Shown here piece after piece: positions 1 through 9,914 of a DNA stretch of 64,000 bases. Origin of the DNA: Caenorhabditis remanei (lineage: Eukaryota; Nematoda; Chromadorea; Rhabditida; Rhabditidae); assembly GCF_010183535.1 (NCBI RefSeq), contig NC_071329.1, forward strand, positions 14,260,001-14,324,000. Direction: 5' to 3'. The number at the start of each line of letters is the position of its first letter. Position 1 is the first letter of the stretch. The notes under the pieces were generated by a model. That model worked only from the letters and a program-made list of their open reading frames with translations. It was not told the origin of the DNA and searched no databases. A program made the position numbers and the translations under genes.

Positions 1-906
1 ATTTGAAGAAAGTCTAATACTAGGAAAAGGATACTTTGGAAAATGTAAAATATCAGTTTACAATCAAACCTCATTGGAATGGCAAAAGCTCTTCTTCAAA
101 GAGTTTTCAGAAATAGGTTATTTGAGACTTCAAGCTTTGGATTTTACTTTAATCCTTTCCGAGGGTGAAGTGCTCGACTACTTGAACTCGAACAGAAAGT
201 TTGAATTTGAAATACAGATGGTAGTGGAGAGAATAGTAGAAAGAAGAATGGATAATATTGTACACAGAAGTAGTGTCTTAGGACTATTCAACTTTTATGA
301 TCCATATCCTGAAGAGAAAATGTTTTCATTCTGTTCTTATAAGAAACCAAAACAGTTGCATACAAGAGAACAGGTTGAAATTTTTTGAGAGAAGAATTTC
401 ACCAGTCAATGTTCCATTTTCAGATGATAATGTTCCATTCACCAATAATCGAATCATTCATTGGTACAGGATTCAGAAGAATGCCAATGATTCGTCACTC
501 TTATTACTGTGAACTGCTTCTACAACTGATTCATGGAACTCAATTACAACTGAGTTGTACGTGAAATGATTCTTTTTTTCAGAGTTTGGTAAACATGACA
601 GACTAATTTTTAGATACTCAAGTTCGCAGGCTTCTACCTATTGCAAATCGTTACAAAGTATACTCTGTGGTTCGGAAATGTGAATTCCAACTTCTTTGTT
701 TGATGGAAAATGACGCGTCTTCTGAAACTATTCAAGAATATTTCAATCTTGCATTGTGGTACAACTTGAAAACGTTATGGAATGTCTGTTTGAAACGTGT
801 GACTTCTCTGGAAGAGTTGAAGGTCTACACGAGTCAAATGAATGTTGGAACGATGCCAGGAGAAGCGATGAAAAAAGTAGCACAACGCATTTTTTCGTTT
901 GCCTAA
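1..906 (+). pseudogene. MATH/BTB-like gene, copy 1, 5'-truncated by window edge, decayed
   Basis: The reading frame enters from outside the window and matches the downstream copy at 1143-2292 almost residue for residue. It has an N-terminal MATH-like region (about 1-378, ending in a THREQVEIF motif), then a BTB-fold-like segment (438-560, with LLLQLIHG near its end). The C-terminal BACK-like helices begin near 616 with RLLPIANRYK. A TAA codon at 604-606 lies where copy 2 has AAA (Lys), between the BTB-like part and the helices, so the copy is probably dead. Between the BTB-like part and the last exon only a 26-nt GT..AG stretch is available, and it does not keep frame. Such proteins are typically Cullin-3 substrate adaptors; that role is inferred from family only. 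Confidence 0.6.
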
Positions 907-1142
907 GAATAAAACGGGCTTTTTATATTTTCTAGTAGTCAAGTTTTCAAATCTGAAGAAGTCTAATTTCCAAGAGAAGAATTCTTGTGATCTGTGAAAT
1001 GTTTAAAAAGATTCAATAAATCTTTTGTTGTTAATTGTCTGTTTCTCTAAAACGTGGCATCCTATAATAATCATTACGGGTGTTCCAATAAGGTAAAATT
1101 CATTTTCTACTGGCCAATTTTTTTTAGAATCTGAATTCCATC
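907..1142. other. Intergenic spacer between the two BTB-like copies
   Basis: AT-rich sequence with a probable polyadenylation signal (AATAAA near 1014-1020) for the upstream copy. Nothing else is recognisable. Confidence 0.4.
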
Positions 1143-2292
1143 ATGTCTGCAGTTAACTACATAAAAAGTGAGTTTATCCATCTATCATTTTTGGATTAGA
1201 CAAATTTTCAGATGCAACAGTATGGAAACAAACTATTCGACCTAATTTTCAAAGTATTGCTCGTGTTAGTTTGAACAAAAATGTTACAGTCGCTGGAAGG
1301 AAATGGTCAATCGAAATGTGTTTTTATTCACAGCAAAATTAACAATTTTGAAGGAGAAGTACAGTATCAACTATAGTGAGAAGCAATGGTCAAGTTTGCA
1401 TGGAAGGCATGATCACATTTGAAGACAGTATAAGACTAGGAATAGGATTCTCTGGAAAATGTAAAGTATCAGTGTACAATCAAACCTCATCGGAATGGAT
1501 ACCGCTCTCCTTCAATGAGTTCTCGGAAGTAGCTTATTTGAGTAGTTTTGCCTTGAATTTTTCTTTTATCCTTTTCGAGGGTGAAGTGCTCGACTACTTG
1601 AACTTGAATAGAAAGTTTGAATTTGAAATACAGATGGTAGTGGAAAGAATTGTAGACAGAAGAAGTAATTTACGACTATTCAATTTTTATGATCCATATC
1701 ACGAAGAGAAAATGTTTTCATTCTCTTCTGATAAGCAACCAAAACAGTTGCATACAAGAGAACAGGTTGAAATTTTTTGAGAGAAGAATTTCACCACTCA
1801 ATTTTTCATTTTCAGATGATAATGTTCCATTCTCCAGTAATCGAATCATTTTTCGGTGCTGGATTTAGAAAAATGTCAATTATTCGTCACCCTTATTACT
1901 GTCAACTGCTTCTACAACTGGTTCATGGAACTCAATTACAACTGAGTTGTGCGTGAGATTTTTTTTAGAGTTTGATAAATATGACAGACAAAATTGTAGA
2001 CACTGCAATAGGCAGACTTCTACCTATTGCAAATCGTTACAAAGTATACTCCGTGGTTCGGAAATGTGAATTCCGACTTCTTTGCTTGATGAAAAATGAC
2101 GCGTCTTCAGAAACTCTTCAAGAATATTTCAATCTTGCATTAAGGTACAACTTGAAAACGCTATGGAATGTCTTGTTGAAACGTGTGACATCTCTGAAAG
2201 AGTTGAAGGTCTACACGAGTCAAATGAATGTTGGAACGATGCCAGGAGAAGCGATGAAAAAAGTAGCACAACGCATTTTTTCGTTTGGCTAA
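1143..2292 (+). pseudogene. MATH/BTB-like gene, copy 2, frameshifted
   Basis: Tandem duplicate of the gene at the left edge. A likely first exon starts at 1143 (MSAVNYIK), followed by a GTGAG donor. The next exon (about 1211-1770) encodes the MATH-like region but changes frame near 1340 and again near 1375, so no single frame covers it. The BTB-like exon starts near 1816. The C-terminal helices (1972-2292) are open and about 90% identical to copy 1. Only 20 nt separate the GT and AG candidates at about 1950-1969, which is too short for a normal nematode intron. I read it as a pseudogene; sequence errors at the slips are the alternative. Confidence 0.55.
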
Positions 2293-2419
2293 AAAGAATA
2301 TTTTGATATTTTTAATACACTCTAACCCGTGATTATGTATGCTGTCTTCTGATCACAAATCTCTTTTTTTTTTCTTCATTTTCGAAATTATTTTTTAAAA
2401 TCCTATCAAATCGAATACA

Positions 2420-3515
2420 ATGGCTCTCGATATCTTTGATGTAGAATATTTGATGAAATATCCGAGTCTCATGTTCTCAATATTCGGGTTCATCACTAAC
2501 CTAATCCACGTGTTCTTTCTAACACGAGACCTCAAGAATAATCCAATTTTTGTATGCCTTACTGTAATTTGTGTGATGGATTTAGTATATCTTGCTACGG
2601 TAGCTGTTGATGAGACGGTTGCTGTATTGAATTATATAGATCATAAAAACTGCATTGGTATAGTAAATTCGGTGGATTTCATTTATATGCTTTCCTCATT
2701 TTTCCTCGAATTTGTCAGCTATAAGATTGGAAGTTTCATTATTTTCTTTTCACTTTTTATTCAAATTCTATCGCTGAGAAACGTCGAGAAAATATTTTGG
2801 ACATATAAAACCACTACTACAGTATCCCTGATCACTGTATTTTTCAACAGTGTACTTTACGCCTTTATGTTTTCGTCCGTAATCTTTATAAACACAAAAC
2901 TATCATACTCTGAGTGCAGTACAGATGACATCATGCAGAATTATTACACTAACAATTCAAACTCGGCTACATCAATTTTATTTTTCGCTTCTAGAACGGA
3001 AGGTTTGGTAGAGCAGATGAGATTTATTTGTTATCCATTTCTTCTAATTTATCTTATCAAATTAGGATGGAATTTGGGGGATAAATCAAAAAAGAAGGTT
3101 TCAAAGTTGTTAATTTATATTAGTTTTCTGTATATCGTTCATGATATTATCAATCTTTTATTGAGATTTTTGCTATTCAAAGAGGCATCTTCAATAGAAG
3201 TAAAGCAGCAAGCATTTCATTAATTTTTTTGTTTCGAAGAATTGAAATTATTCAGATTGACCGCATTGTTGGTTGCAGAAAGTGTCAGACTATGGAAAGT
3301 CTTAGCAACTTGTATCCGACCATTTTTGATTCTTGTTTTATCTCCGGAATATCAGGATAGATTGAATTCGTTTTTTATTGTGTCGGCAACGGTGGCTACG
3401 GTAAGTTTCTTGTTGATTGGTTTTTGAAAAGAAAAGAGTTATGTTTGTTTAGGTTACTCCTGTACGTATGAGGAACAGTTCGATGTCTAACTCGAACAGT
3501 CAGAGGACTTCATGA
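2420..3515 (+). CDS. Divergent nematode 7TM receptor (Srw-like), copy 1, possible frameshift
   Basis: A long open exon (2420-3199, 260 codons) has at least six hydrophobic helices. The first is followed by NLIH and LTRDLKNNP, the loop pattern of nematode chemoreceptors; Srw is the closest family I recognise. A TM7 exon (3256-3400) and a tail exon (3453-3515) rich in Ser/Asn have good splice sites (GAA|gtaaag, ttcag, ACG|gtaag, ttag). However the second exon is 145 nt, so joining it to the first puts the recognisable TM7 one base out of frame. Either there is a real 1-nt indel (a new pseudogene) or a sequence error. The next gene is its tandem paralogue, with 30-40% visible similarity including the TM7 exon. 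Exact family assignment is uncertain. Confidence 0.6.
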
Positions 3516-3758
3516 CTGTTAAGCTTATTTGTCGACCGTCCATTCGAATTCATATTAATTTTTTTCAATTCTACTTTCGCTAATCAGAAATCATAAGATA
3601 TTTTGAAAACAATATGATTACAACCTAGTTGACATTCAAGAATACATAAAATTCTGAAAATCTCATACATATAATTGAACGGAGTTTGAAGTACACATGT
3701 CTGATTCTCAAGTTTTCATATTTTTAAATCAAGCTAGTCTCTAGTATAACTCAGCTAC
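3516..3758. other. Intergenic spacer between the two Srw-like genes
   Basis: AT-rich, with no ORF or repeat recognised. It should hold the promoter of the downstream receptor. Confidence 0.3.
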
Positions 3759-5665
3759 ATGAATTCCAGCAATACCACTGTGTTACTAATGATACCCTTT
3801 CTCGACCCTATTTATTTCATAACATCTATTACCGGTTCACTCGTTAACCTGGTCCACGTAACTGTACTTTTGAGAAATATCAAAAAACACCCAATATTTA
3901 TATGCCTATTTATAATCGGTCTATCCGACGTATCGACTTGTTCAACTGGCTTCGTATCGTTCGCTATCCCTGATATCAATGAGGCTACTTCGGAATTTTG
4001 TCAATATTTTCCTTCAAATTTAATAGACAATATACTTCGGCTGATCCTGTCCCATGCCATTACAATTTCGAGGTTTATGGGATCATCCATCACTATATTA
4101 ATGGTTTTGCTTCAAATGCTTTGTCTGAATTTCCCAGAACGAATATTCTGGAAATCAAAAATTATTCTAACCATTTCTCTGACTACATTAATCGGCTCTG
4201 TTCGATAATAGCGGGACAATGGCGAACGAACGGGACAATTCCCGAACAAGCGGGACAATCCCCGAACAAGCGGGACAATCCACGAATGAACGGGACAATC
4301 CCCGAATGAATGGGACAATCACCCAACTGATACACTCATCACATTTTTTAATACTTGTGCCTATTTCTTTTTCTGTTTTTTGTTATCGAAAAAAGTTATT
4401 ACAGTCATTTATTTATTGAATTGTTTGAGTAATAATGCAAAAATAACAAAAGGTTGCGAATTTAAGCAGCAGAAGTTCTTCCACGTGCCGCTCCTGTTGC
4501 CGATCCTTGGTTTCTTCCACGTGCTCCTCTTGTTCCACGGGTTTGTACTGTCCTTGGTCGTCCTCTGACGTCGTTTCTTCTTCCAGTGTGCAAAACTGAG
4601 ACCGGAACGTCGGTTGAATCACTGTCCGAAGAATGGTCCGTTCGAAACAGAATTCGTCACAATTGGAACACGTGGGAAGTAATTCTGCTCAATTCCCGAT
4701 AGTGGAGCACGGTCACAACTTTGCCTACAGTACACTGAAGGAGAAGAAATGACTGAGGATGAAGAGTACACTGAAGGAGAAGAAATGACTGTGGACGAGG
4801 ATTACACTGAAGAAGAATAAACCATTAATGATAATTCAATAAATAAATGACTGTAATAACTTCTTTCGATAACAAAAAACAGAAAAAGAAATAGGCACAA
4901 GTATTAAAAAATGTGATGAGTGTATCAGTTGGGTGATTGTCCCGTTCATTCGGGGATTGTCCCATTCATTCGGGGATTGTCCCGCTTGTTCGGGGATTGT
5001 CCCGCTTGTTCGCCATTGTCCCGCTTGTTCGCCATTGTCCCGCTATTATCGAACAGAGCCCATTAATCTTCTTTGTCTTGCTTTGTATTATGAACACAAT
5101 CCCAGTATATTATTTGAATGCACTTTGTATTTCCGAAGGCGATGGGGAGTGGTTTTTTTGGATGCTGAACCTGATTGAAATAGTGGCACGAGGTATTCAA
5201 ATTGCGATATTTGTTCTCGAATTGCTCTCTTATTTTGGTCTGAAAGTATTGGATAAAAAATCAACGGATATCGAGAAGTATCAGTATACAAAACTGGTTC
5301 TTCGTCTATTAGTTTTTTGTTTTCTTAGCGATCATTCCTCTGCTTTAGTTCTCACACCAGTTGCTATTCTTCGCGGTTTTTATTCAAAAGAAATGCTATT
5401 TTCAAAAGAAAATGAGTAAGTTTTTTCTGTGCTTGATTAATTCGTGTATGATGCCTTTATATGGATTCTGCAACGATAGATTTTCAATTTTTCTCTTTTC
5501 AGTGAAATCACAACATATTGTGCAGTAGTAGGAATAATGGTAAAGACGATCATTTCAATTTTCCGTTCATATCTGATTTATTCGAGTTTTCAACAATACC
5601 AGGAGTCATTTAAAACCATGTTTTGCAGCAAGCAGAAAGTCTGCTTTTGGAAATTAGATACTTAA
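3759..5665 (+). pseudogene. Divergent 7TM receptor (Srw-like), copy 2, interrupted by a transposon
   Basis: The coding sequence starts at 3759 and is open through about five helices to 4193. There an 867-bp element (4194-5060) is inserted, flanked by the direct repeat CATTAATC. Beyond the element the frame resumes exactly when one copy of that repeat is removed, and continues to 5419. A small exon follows after the GA|gtaagt donor, with acceptor cttttcag just before about 5504. It ends at TAA 5663-5665 with a TM7 region aligning to the upstream paralogue. As it stands the reading frame stops inside the element (TAG at about 4206), so this allele should be non-functional unless the element is spliced out. 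The insertion is clearly recent, because the flanking halves still fit perfectly. Confidence 0.75.
4194..5060. mobile_element. Inverted-repeat DNA transposon, Merlin-like, 8-bp TSD
   Basis: The element has 229/228-bp terminal inverted repeats (4194-4422 and 4833-5060) that start GGCTCTGTTCGATAATAGCG, and an 8-bp target duplication CATTAATC (4186-4193 and 5061-5068). Each repeat holds five or six tandem units of about 19-20 bp built on GGGACAAT plus a GAACAAGC/GAATGAAC tail, plausible transposase-binding sites. The 410-bp interior encodes no evident transposase. It carries a 36-bp repeat (about 4766-4820) in frame with a stop, which would encode an acidic Glu/Thr-rich tail. An 8-9-bp TSD with GG-initial ends fits the Merlin superfamily, known from Caenorhabditis. 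hAT also makes 8-bp duplications but usually begins CAG. Confidence 0.8.
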
Positions 5666-5800
5666 AATATAACTAATGTTTTCAGATTTCGCCTGCACAC
5701 CAAAGTTCATAATAATTTTTTATTGAGATTCAGTTTTTATTCTTTGCAAACTGAATTGATTCATTACTGTTTATAAAAGTTTATCTGACTATGAGCATTA

Positions 5801-6345
5801 CACGGTCTCCCAAACAGCGAAAAAAAAACTGCAAGAATGTAATGCCGATTTTTAAACGTTTTAATTCAATTCTATTATTTTTTTGCACTGAAAATGCAGT
5901 ATTTTCAGGTTTTCAGACGTCGTAAAGCTGAAAAAAGGTCCCACCCATCAGAGTTGTAGAAAATGAAATTCTCTATTTTATAAGCCAGAAAACAGGAAAT
6001 TTGGACAGAAATTGACTTTTTGATACAGAAAAACAAATTTTCAGGAAAATGAAATTTCAGCCATTTCATCCAATATTCATTTTTCTGAAAATTTTAGAAG
6101 TTTCAGAGCATCCGCATATATATGACACGTAATTTTTATTTGAAAATGTTTTCTGCTGAAAAAGTGGTACTCACTTTTCTGAAAATAGGTTTTTCTGTAT
6201 CAAAAAAAATTATTTTCTGACCAAATGTTTTTGACTCATAAAATAAAGCATTTTATTTTCTACAATTCTAACGGATGAGACCTTTTTTTCATCCTTGAGA
6301 CGTATGAAAACTCGAAAATACAATATTTTCACAGCAAAATATTTA
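5801..6345. mobile_element. MITE of the CACGGTCTCCC family, copy 1
   Basis: Starts CACGGTCTCCC at 5801 and is largely palindromic: GTCCCACCCATC near 5940 is mirrored by GATGAGACC near 6275. Related copies occur inside the large repeat at 16805-17050, at 20780-21235, and as a complete copy at 57958-58245. The right end here looks eroded. It fills the space between the interrupted receptor and the first sri gene. Confidence 0.6.
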
Positions 6346-6481
6346 ATTCTTGTTCACTAATAAATTTGAAGTTTGAGTTCTCAATTTATGCTCAAATGTG
6401 ACGTTAATCAGGGGACAGCTGAATTATTTTTCTCCATGGAATCAGATGAATCAATCTGAAAAAAAGAAAAGCATTTACCAC

Positions 6482-8487
6482 ATGACCATCGACTTTTCAG
6501 TCCCAACGTGGCTTCTTATCTATTATCATTTTATTGGTACTGTATCACTATGTCTAAACTCTCTTACTATTTTCCTTGTCATTTTCAAAAGTGACACTTT
6601 CGACAATTTTCGATATTTTTTGTTGGTTTTTCAGGGAACTGATCATCACTAACTCTGGAATCCCATTAATATATGTTTTCAGGTTTCATGTACAATCACA
6701 GATTTTTATATGACATTTTTGATGCAACCACTTCCGTTATACCCGGTTTTTGGAGGGTTTTGTACAGGAATTCTAGCAACATATTTTGACGTTTGGGCTC
6801 ATTATTTGATGGTATTTCATATTACAGTTGCAAAAGTTCTTGCAAGTTAGAGTTTTCAGGTGTACATCATTACTTTGGTAATTTGTCAAATGGAAGCGTT
6901 GACATTTTGTTTCCTCAGAAAACACCAGTCAATTGGAAGTATTTTGAATTATCATCTGCTACCAGGCAATCTGTACAACTTGATGATTGTCCGCGCATTT
7001 TTATTGCCCGTGACATTTTATATGGTGTTTTGGAGAGCTGGAATCAAGAGGGATGAATTAATGGATTATGTAAGGGAGGTGAGTTTAATGGAGCGTTTGA
7101 ATGGGGAAGGTCATGGATTCAGTGTGGAGATGTGGGTCGTGACCAGGGCTGTGCGAAAAATTTTTCGGACGAAAATTTTTTCTTTTTTTCGGGGGTTTTC
7201 GAAAAATGTTAGGGCGAAAAATTTTTCGGGCCAAATTTTCCGAAAAATTTTTCGGTCTAAATTTTTCGAAAAAGTTTTTCGGACGAAAAAATTTCGGATA
7301 ATTTTCGAAAAAACTGTACGAAAATGTTGGAAATTTCAATAGAAATTTTCAAAAATTGAGTATCAAAAATAGTGATTTTTCGTGGGAAAGTTTTTTTCGC
7401 ACAGCCCTGGTCGTGACCTATATGATTGGAAAGCTGAGAGAACGCTGATTCCAAATATATATTTAGTTTTTGCTCCCAAGGCCTAGTATTCGAGAAAAAC
7501 GAGGTCGAAGTATGGACCACTGACGAGTCATTACCCTCCTGGTAGTGAGGCAGTGTGACGTAAGTAATGTTCATGACATGTAAATTTGTATTGTAATACT
7601 TTTTTTAATTCACTAGCGTAGTGAAATGGGAATAATATGTATAACAATACATTTTTCGCCGTTCGTGAACAAGGAAGAATATGTATCAAAATACACGTTT
7701 CCATGTCATGAATAACACCATAACAGTGTGCGCCTTATTTTTACCTCATTTTTCTCGAATACCAGACCTAGAGGGCAAAAACTGAATATTTATTTGGAAT
7801 CAGAGTTTTCTCAGCTTTCCAATGATATAGGTCGCGTCCCATAACTCTACACTGACTCCAAGAACTTCCTTACTGAGTTCTCAAACAGACACTGTTTCAG
7901 AATTACCCGGATTACGTCATCGGCTTCTCCACTATCCGAAATTTCGCTCTTTACACCTTCGACTTCTGGACCATGCTAGTTCTCTTCCTATCTGTTTTCA
8001 TCGCTGCTTTTGCTGGATTGGTATTCACATTCACTACAATTGACATGCTTCAAATGCTGAAAAGTGTACAACGAAGACTATCCACCGCCAGCTACAACCG
8101 CCATAAAAATGCAGTTAGAAGTCTAATCGCCCAATTCGCCACGTCATCGTTATGCCTTGTACCTCCTCTCTTTCTGGTTGTAATTATTCTCGGAGAGTTT
8201 GAGAAGGCTCAAAGTGGATAATTATATTGAGAAGGGATTCTGATTATTTTCTTTTTTTCAGTTATGGTCCGAATTCTCCTTGCTGTATTTTCTCTTCACT
8301 CAGTAATCAATGCAATAGTTTTGATATCAACTACAAAACCCTATAGGAATTTTGTTTTGAGGTAAAAAGATAATTAAATAGTTTATCTTTTAGAAAATAA
8401 ATAACAAAATCAAATATTTTCAGAATTCCAATCAGACAAGGGCAGCAAGTTACAGTATCCACTGCAACCAGAGTATCGTTTCATTGA
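6482..8487 (+). CDS. Sri-class chemoreceptor 1 (7TM GPCR), damaged first splice donor
   Basis: Serpentine receptor class i, a nematode chemoreceptor family expected in ciliated sensory neurons; ligand unknown. Inferred exons are 6482-6634, 6683-6811, 6860-7078, 7901-8213, 8262-8361 and 8424-8487 (325 aa, frame closes). Family marks seen are MTIDFSVPTW at the start, FDNFRYFLLVFQ closing exon 1, TDFYMTFLMQPLPLYP, a RKHQSI motif before TM5, and a TTKPYRNFVLR end of TM7. The start is the ATG before TIDF, which aligns with all paralogues; upstream in-frame ATGs are ignored. The first donor reads CAG|GG (6635-6636) instead of CAG|GT, so exon 1 may not splice normally. The third intron holds nested transposons. 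Confidence 0.85.
7105..7871. mobile_element. Palindromic MITE in an sri intron, host of a nested hAT MITE
   Basis: The two halves (7105-7500 and 7735-7871) are inverted copies, with the segment ATTGGAAAGCTGAGAG near 7426 mirrored near 7818. A second copy lies in a usp-39 intron (about 60009-60342). The left half is itself interrupted by the element at 7144-7409. Confidence 0.65.
7144..7409. mobile_element. hAT-type MITE with 8-bp TSD
   Basis: This 266-bp element has inverted ends CAGGGCTGTGCGAAAAA and is flanked by GTCGTGAC at 7136-7143 and 7410-7417. CAGGG ends and an 8-bp target duplication are the hAT signature. The interior is simple sequence made of GAAAAATTTTTCGG-like motifs. It is non-coding, and it is inserted inside an older palindromic MITE. 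Confidence 0.85.
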
Positions 8488-8671
8488 AATTTATCCTTGT
8501 TCTTGATCTTACGAAAACGAAAAAAATTAAAAAATGTAGTTTTATAAATTTATTCGAGCGTATAAGATGAATGTTTGGCCTGTTGACTCACTGACTTTTA
8601 TCTCTGCGTCTTCTCCACTTGTATTAATTGCCACGGGTTTCTCTATGTCCTCTCAACATGTTTCGCCGTCC

Positions 8672-8743
8672 GCCTCATTGGCTCAGTGGCAGAGCGTCTG
8701 TCTAGTAAACAGAAGGTCGCTGGTTCGATTCCAGCATGAGGCA
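8672..8743 (+). tRNA. tRNA-Thr (anticodon AGT)
   Basis: All four arms fold: acceptor stem GCCTCAT/ATGAGGC, D-arm with GGCTCAGTGGCAGAGC, anticodon stem TCTGT/ACAGA around loop CTAGTAA (anticodon AGT at 8704-8706), and T-arm GCTGG-TTCGATT-CCAGC. Length is 72 nt with no intron. It reads ACU threonine codons, A34 presumably becoming inosine. It lies between the convergent 3' ends of two sri genes. Confidence 0.95.
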
Positions 8744-8771
8744 CCGAAACTTTTTTGAGGAACTGAAGAAA

Positions 8772-9914
8772 TTATGTTTTTGTTGGAATTCGAAATACTT
8801 TTTGGGACTTTCTGAAAAAAAAGTTGTTGTTTTTTTTTCCAAATTTTCAGTTCTGCGCTCACCGAAGTACGAACTGACGATATGGAAGTGTAGTCACAAT
8901 CAAAACAATCGCATTGATTGAAGAATGAAGAGATGCAATTGCAAAAGCTATTTGTACCAAGACTGAGAAAACATATATTACGAATACGAAATGAATCACA
9001 CCAACTCACTCTGTCCATTTTCAAACTTTCCAACCGCAAGAATCATCAGAGCGAACGGAGGAGCAAGACACAAAGATGACACAGAGAATTGAGCCAAGAC
9101 GCTTTTTACAGCCATCTGATACCTACGAAAACTTTTTCCGGAAACTTTCTTTTTGAGTCCTCGAAGCATTTTGAACATGTCAATTGTAGTGAATGTGAAA
9201 GTGAATGCGGAGAAAAATGCGCCACTTGTAGAAATAATCAGGACGATTACAAACCATCCGTCGATTTCATAAATGGAAAAGTTTTTGAGATTTCGAAAGT
9301 TTTGGAAGTACACTGGGTAGTGCTGAAACTTGTCTGTTCTTGAGCTCTAATGAATTTGATGGTACCTCAGCAACATATTCCATCTGTACCTTCCTATTTA
9401 TCCCTGTTTCATAAGTGGTCAAAAATGTGAAAATTGGAGTTAACACAGAATAAGTACCGCCAATAATGTAAACATTTCTCGAAAAGATTCTTCGACTTGT
9501 CACTTTTCCGATAGTTCGATGTTTCAGTGCAAAGCACCATACAAGAGTAGAGATCTGGGATACCATGAGACATGTCCAGCTAACCATGAGATAATGACAG
9601 TAAACATCGAAAACTTGAACTAGCAGTCCGTTACAGTACGCCGCTATAACTGGGAACAATGGAATAGGTTGCATTAGAACCGTCCAGTGGATATCAGTTA
9701 GTGTGCATAGAATCTGAAAACTTATCTTTCTAAGAATGGATCTCATTTGAAAAAAATCTACCTGGAAAATCAACAAAAAATAGCGGAAACTATCAATTTT
9801 GTCACTTTTGAAAAACACTAAATAAATGGTCCCGAGGTTTATGAATAACGAAATAGTGCCAATAGCATGATAGTAGTTGATAAGCCATTGAGGAGTCGAA
9901 AAGTCAACGGGCAT
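8772..9914 (-). CDS. Sri-class chemoreceptor 2
   Basis: Inferred exons are 9914-9762, 9713-9366, 9322-9010, 8962-8863 and 8811-8772 (317 aa, frame closes at TAA). The second exon fuses what are two exons (129+219 nt) in sri 1, so the intron between TM3 and TM4 is absent here. It starts MPVDFSTPQW; DIHWTVLMQPIPLFP, a KHRTIG loop and TTLPYRQFVLR are present. The Cys after LMQPIPLFPVIAAY and the loop lengths match the family. Its 3' end stops 29 bp from the tRNA-Thr gene. Confidence 0.9.

Noticed and set aside
4205..5050. CRISPR-like array from the ~20-bp repeated units
   Set aside because: The units are contiguous with no spacers, are mirrored at both transposon ends and lie in an animal genome.
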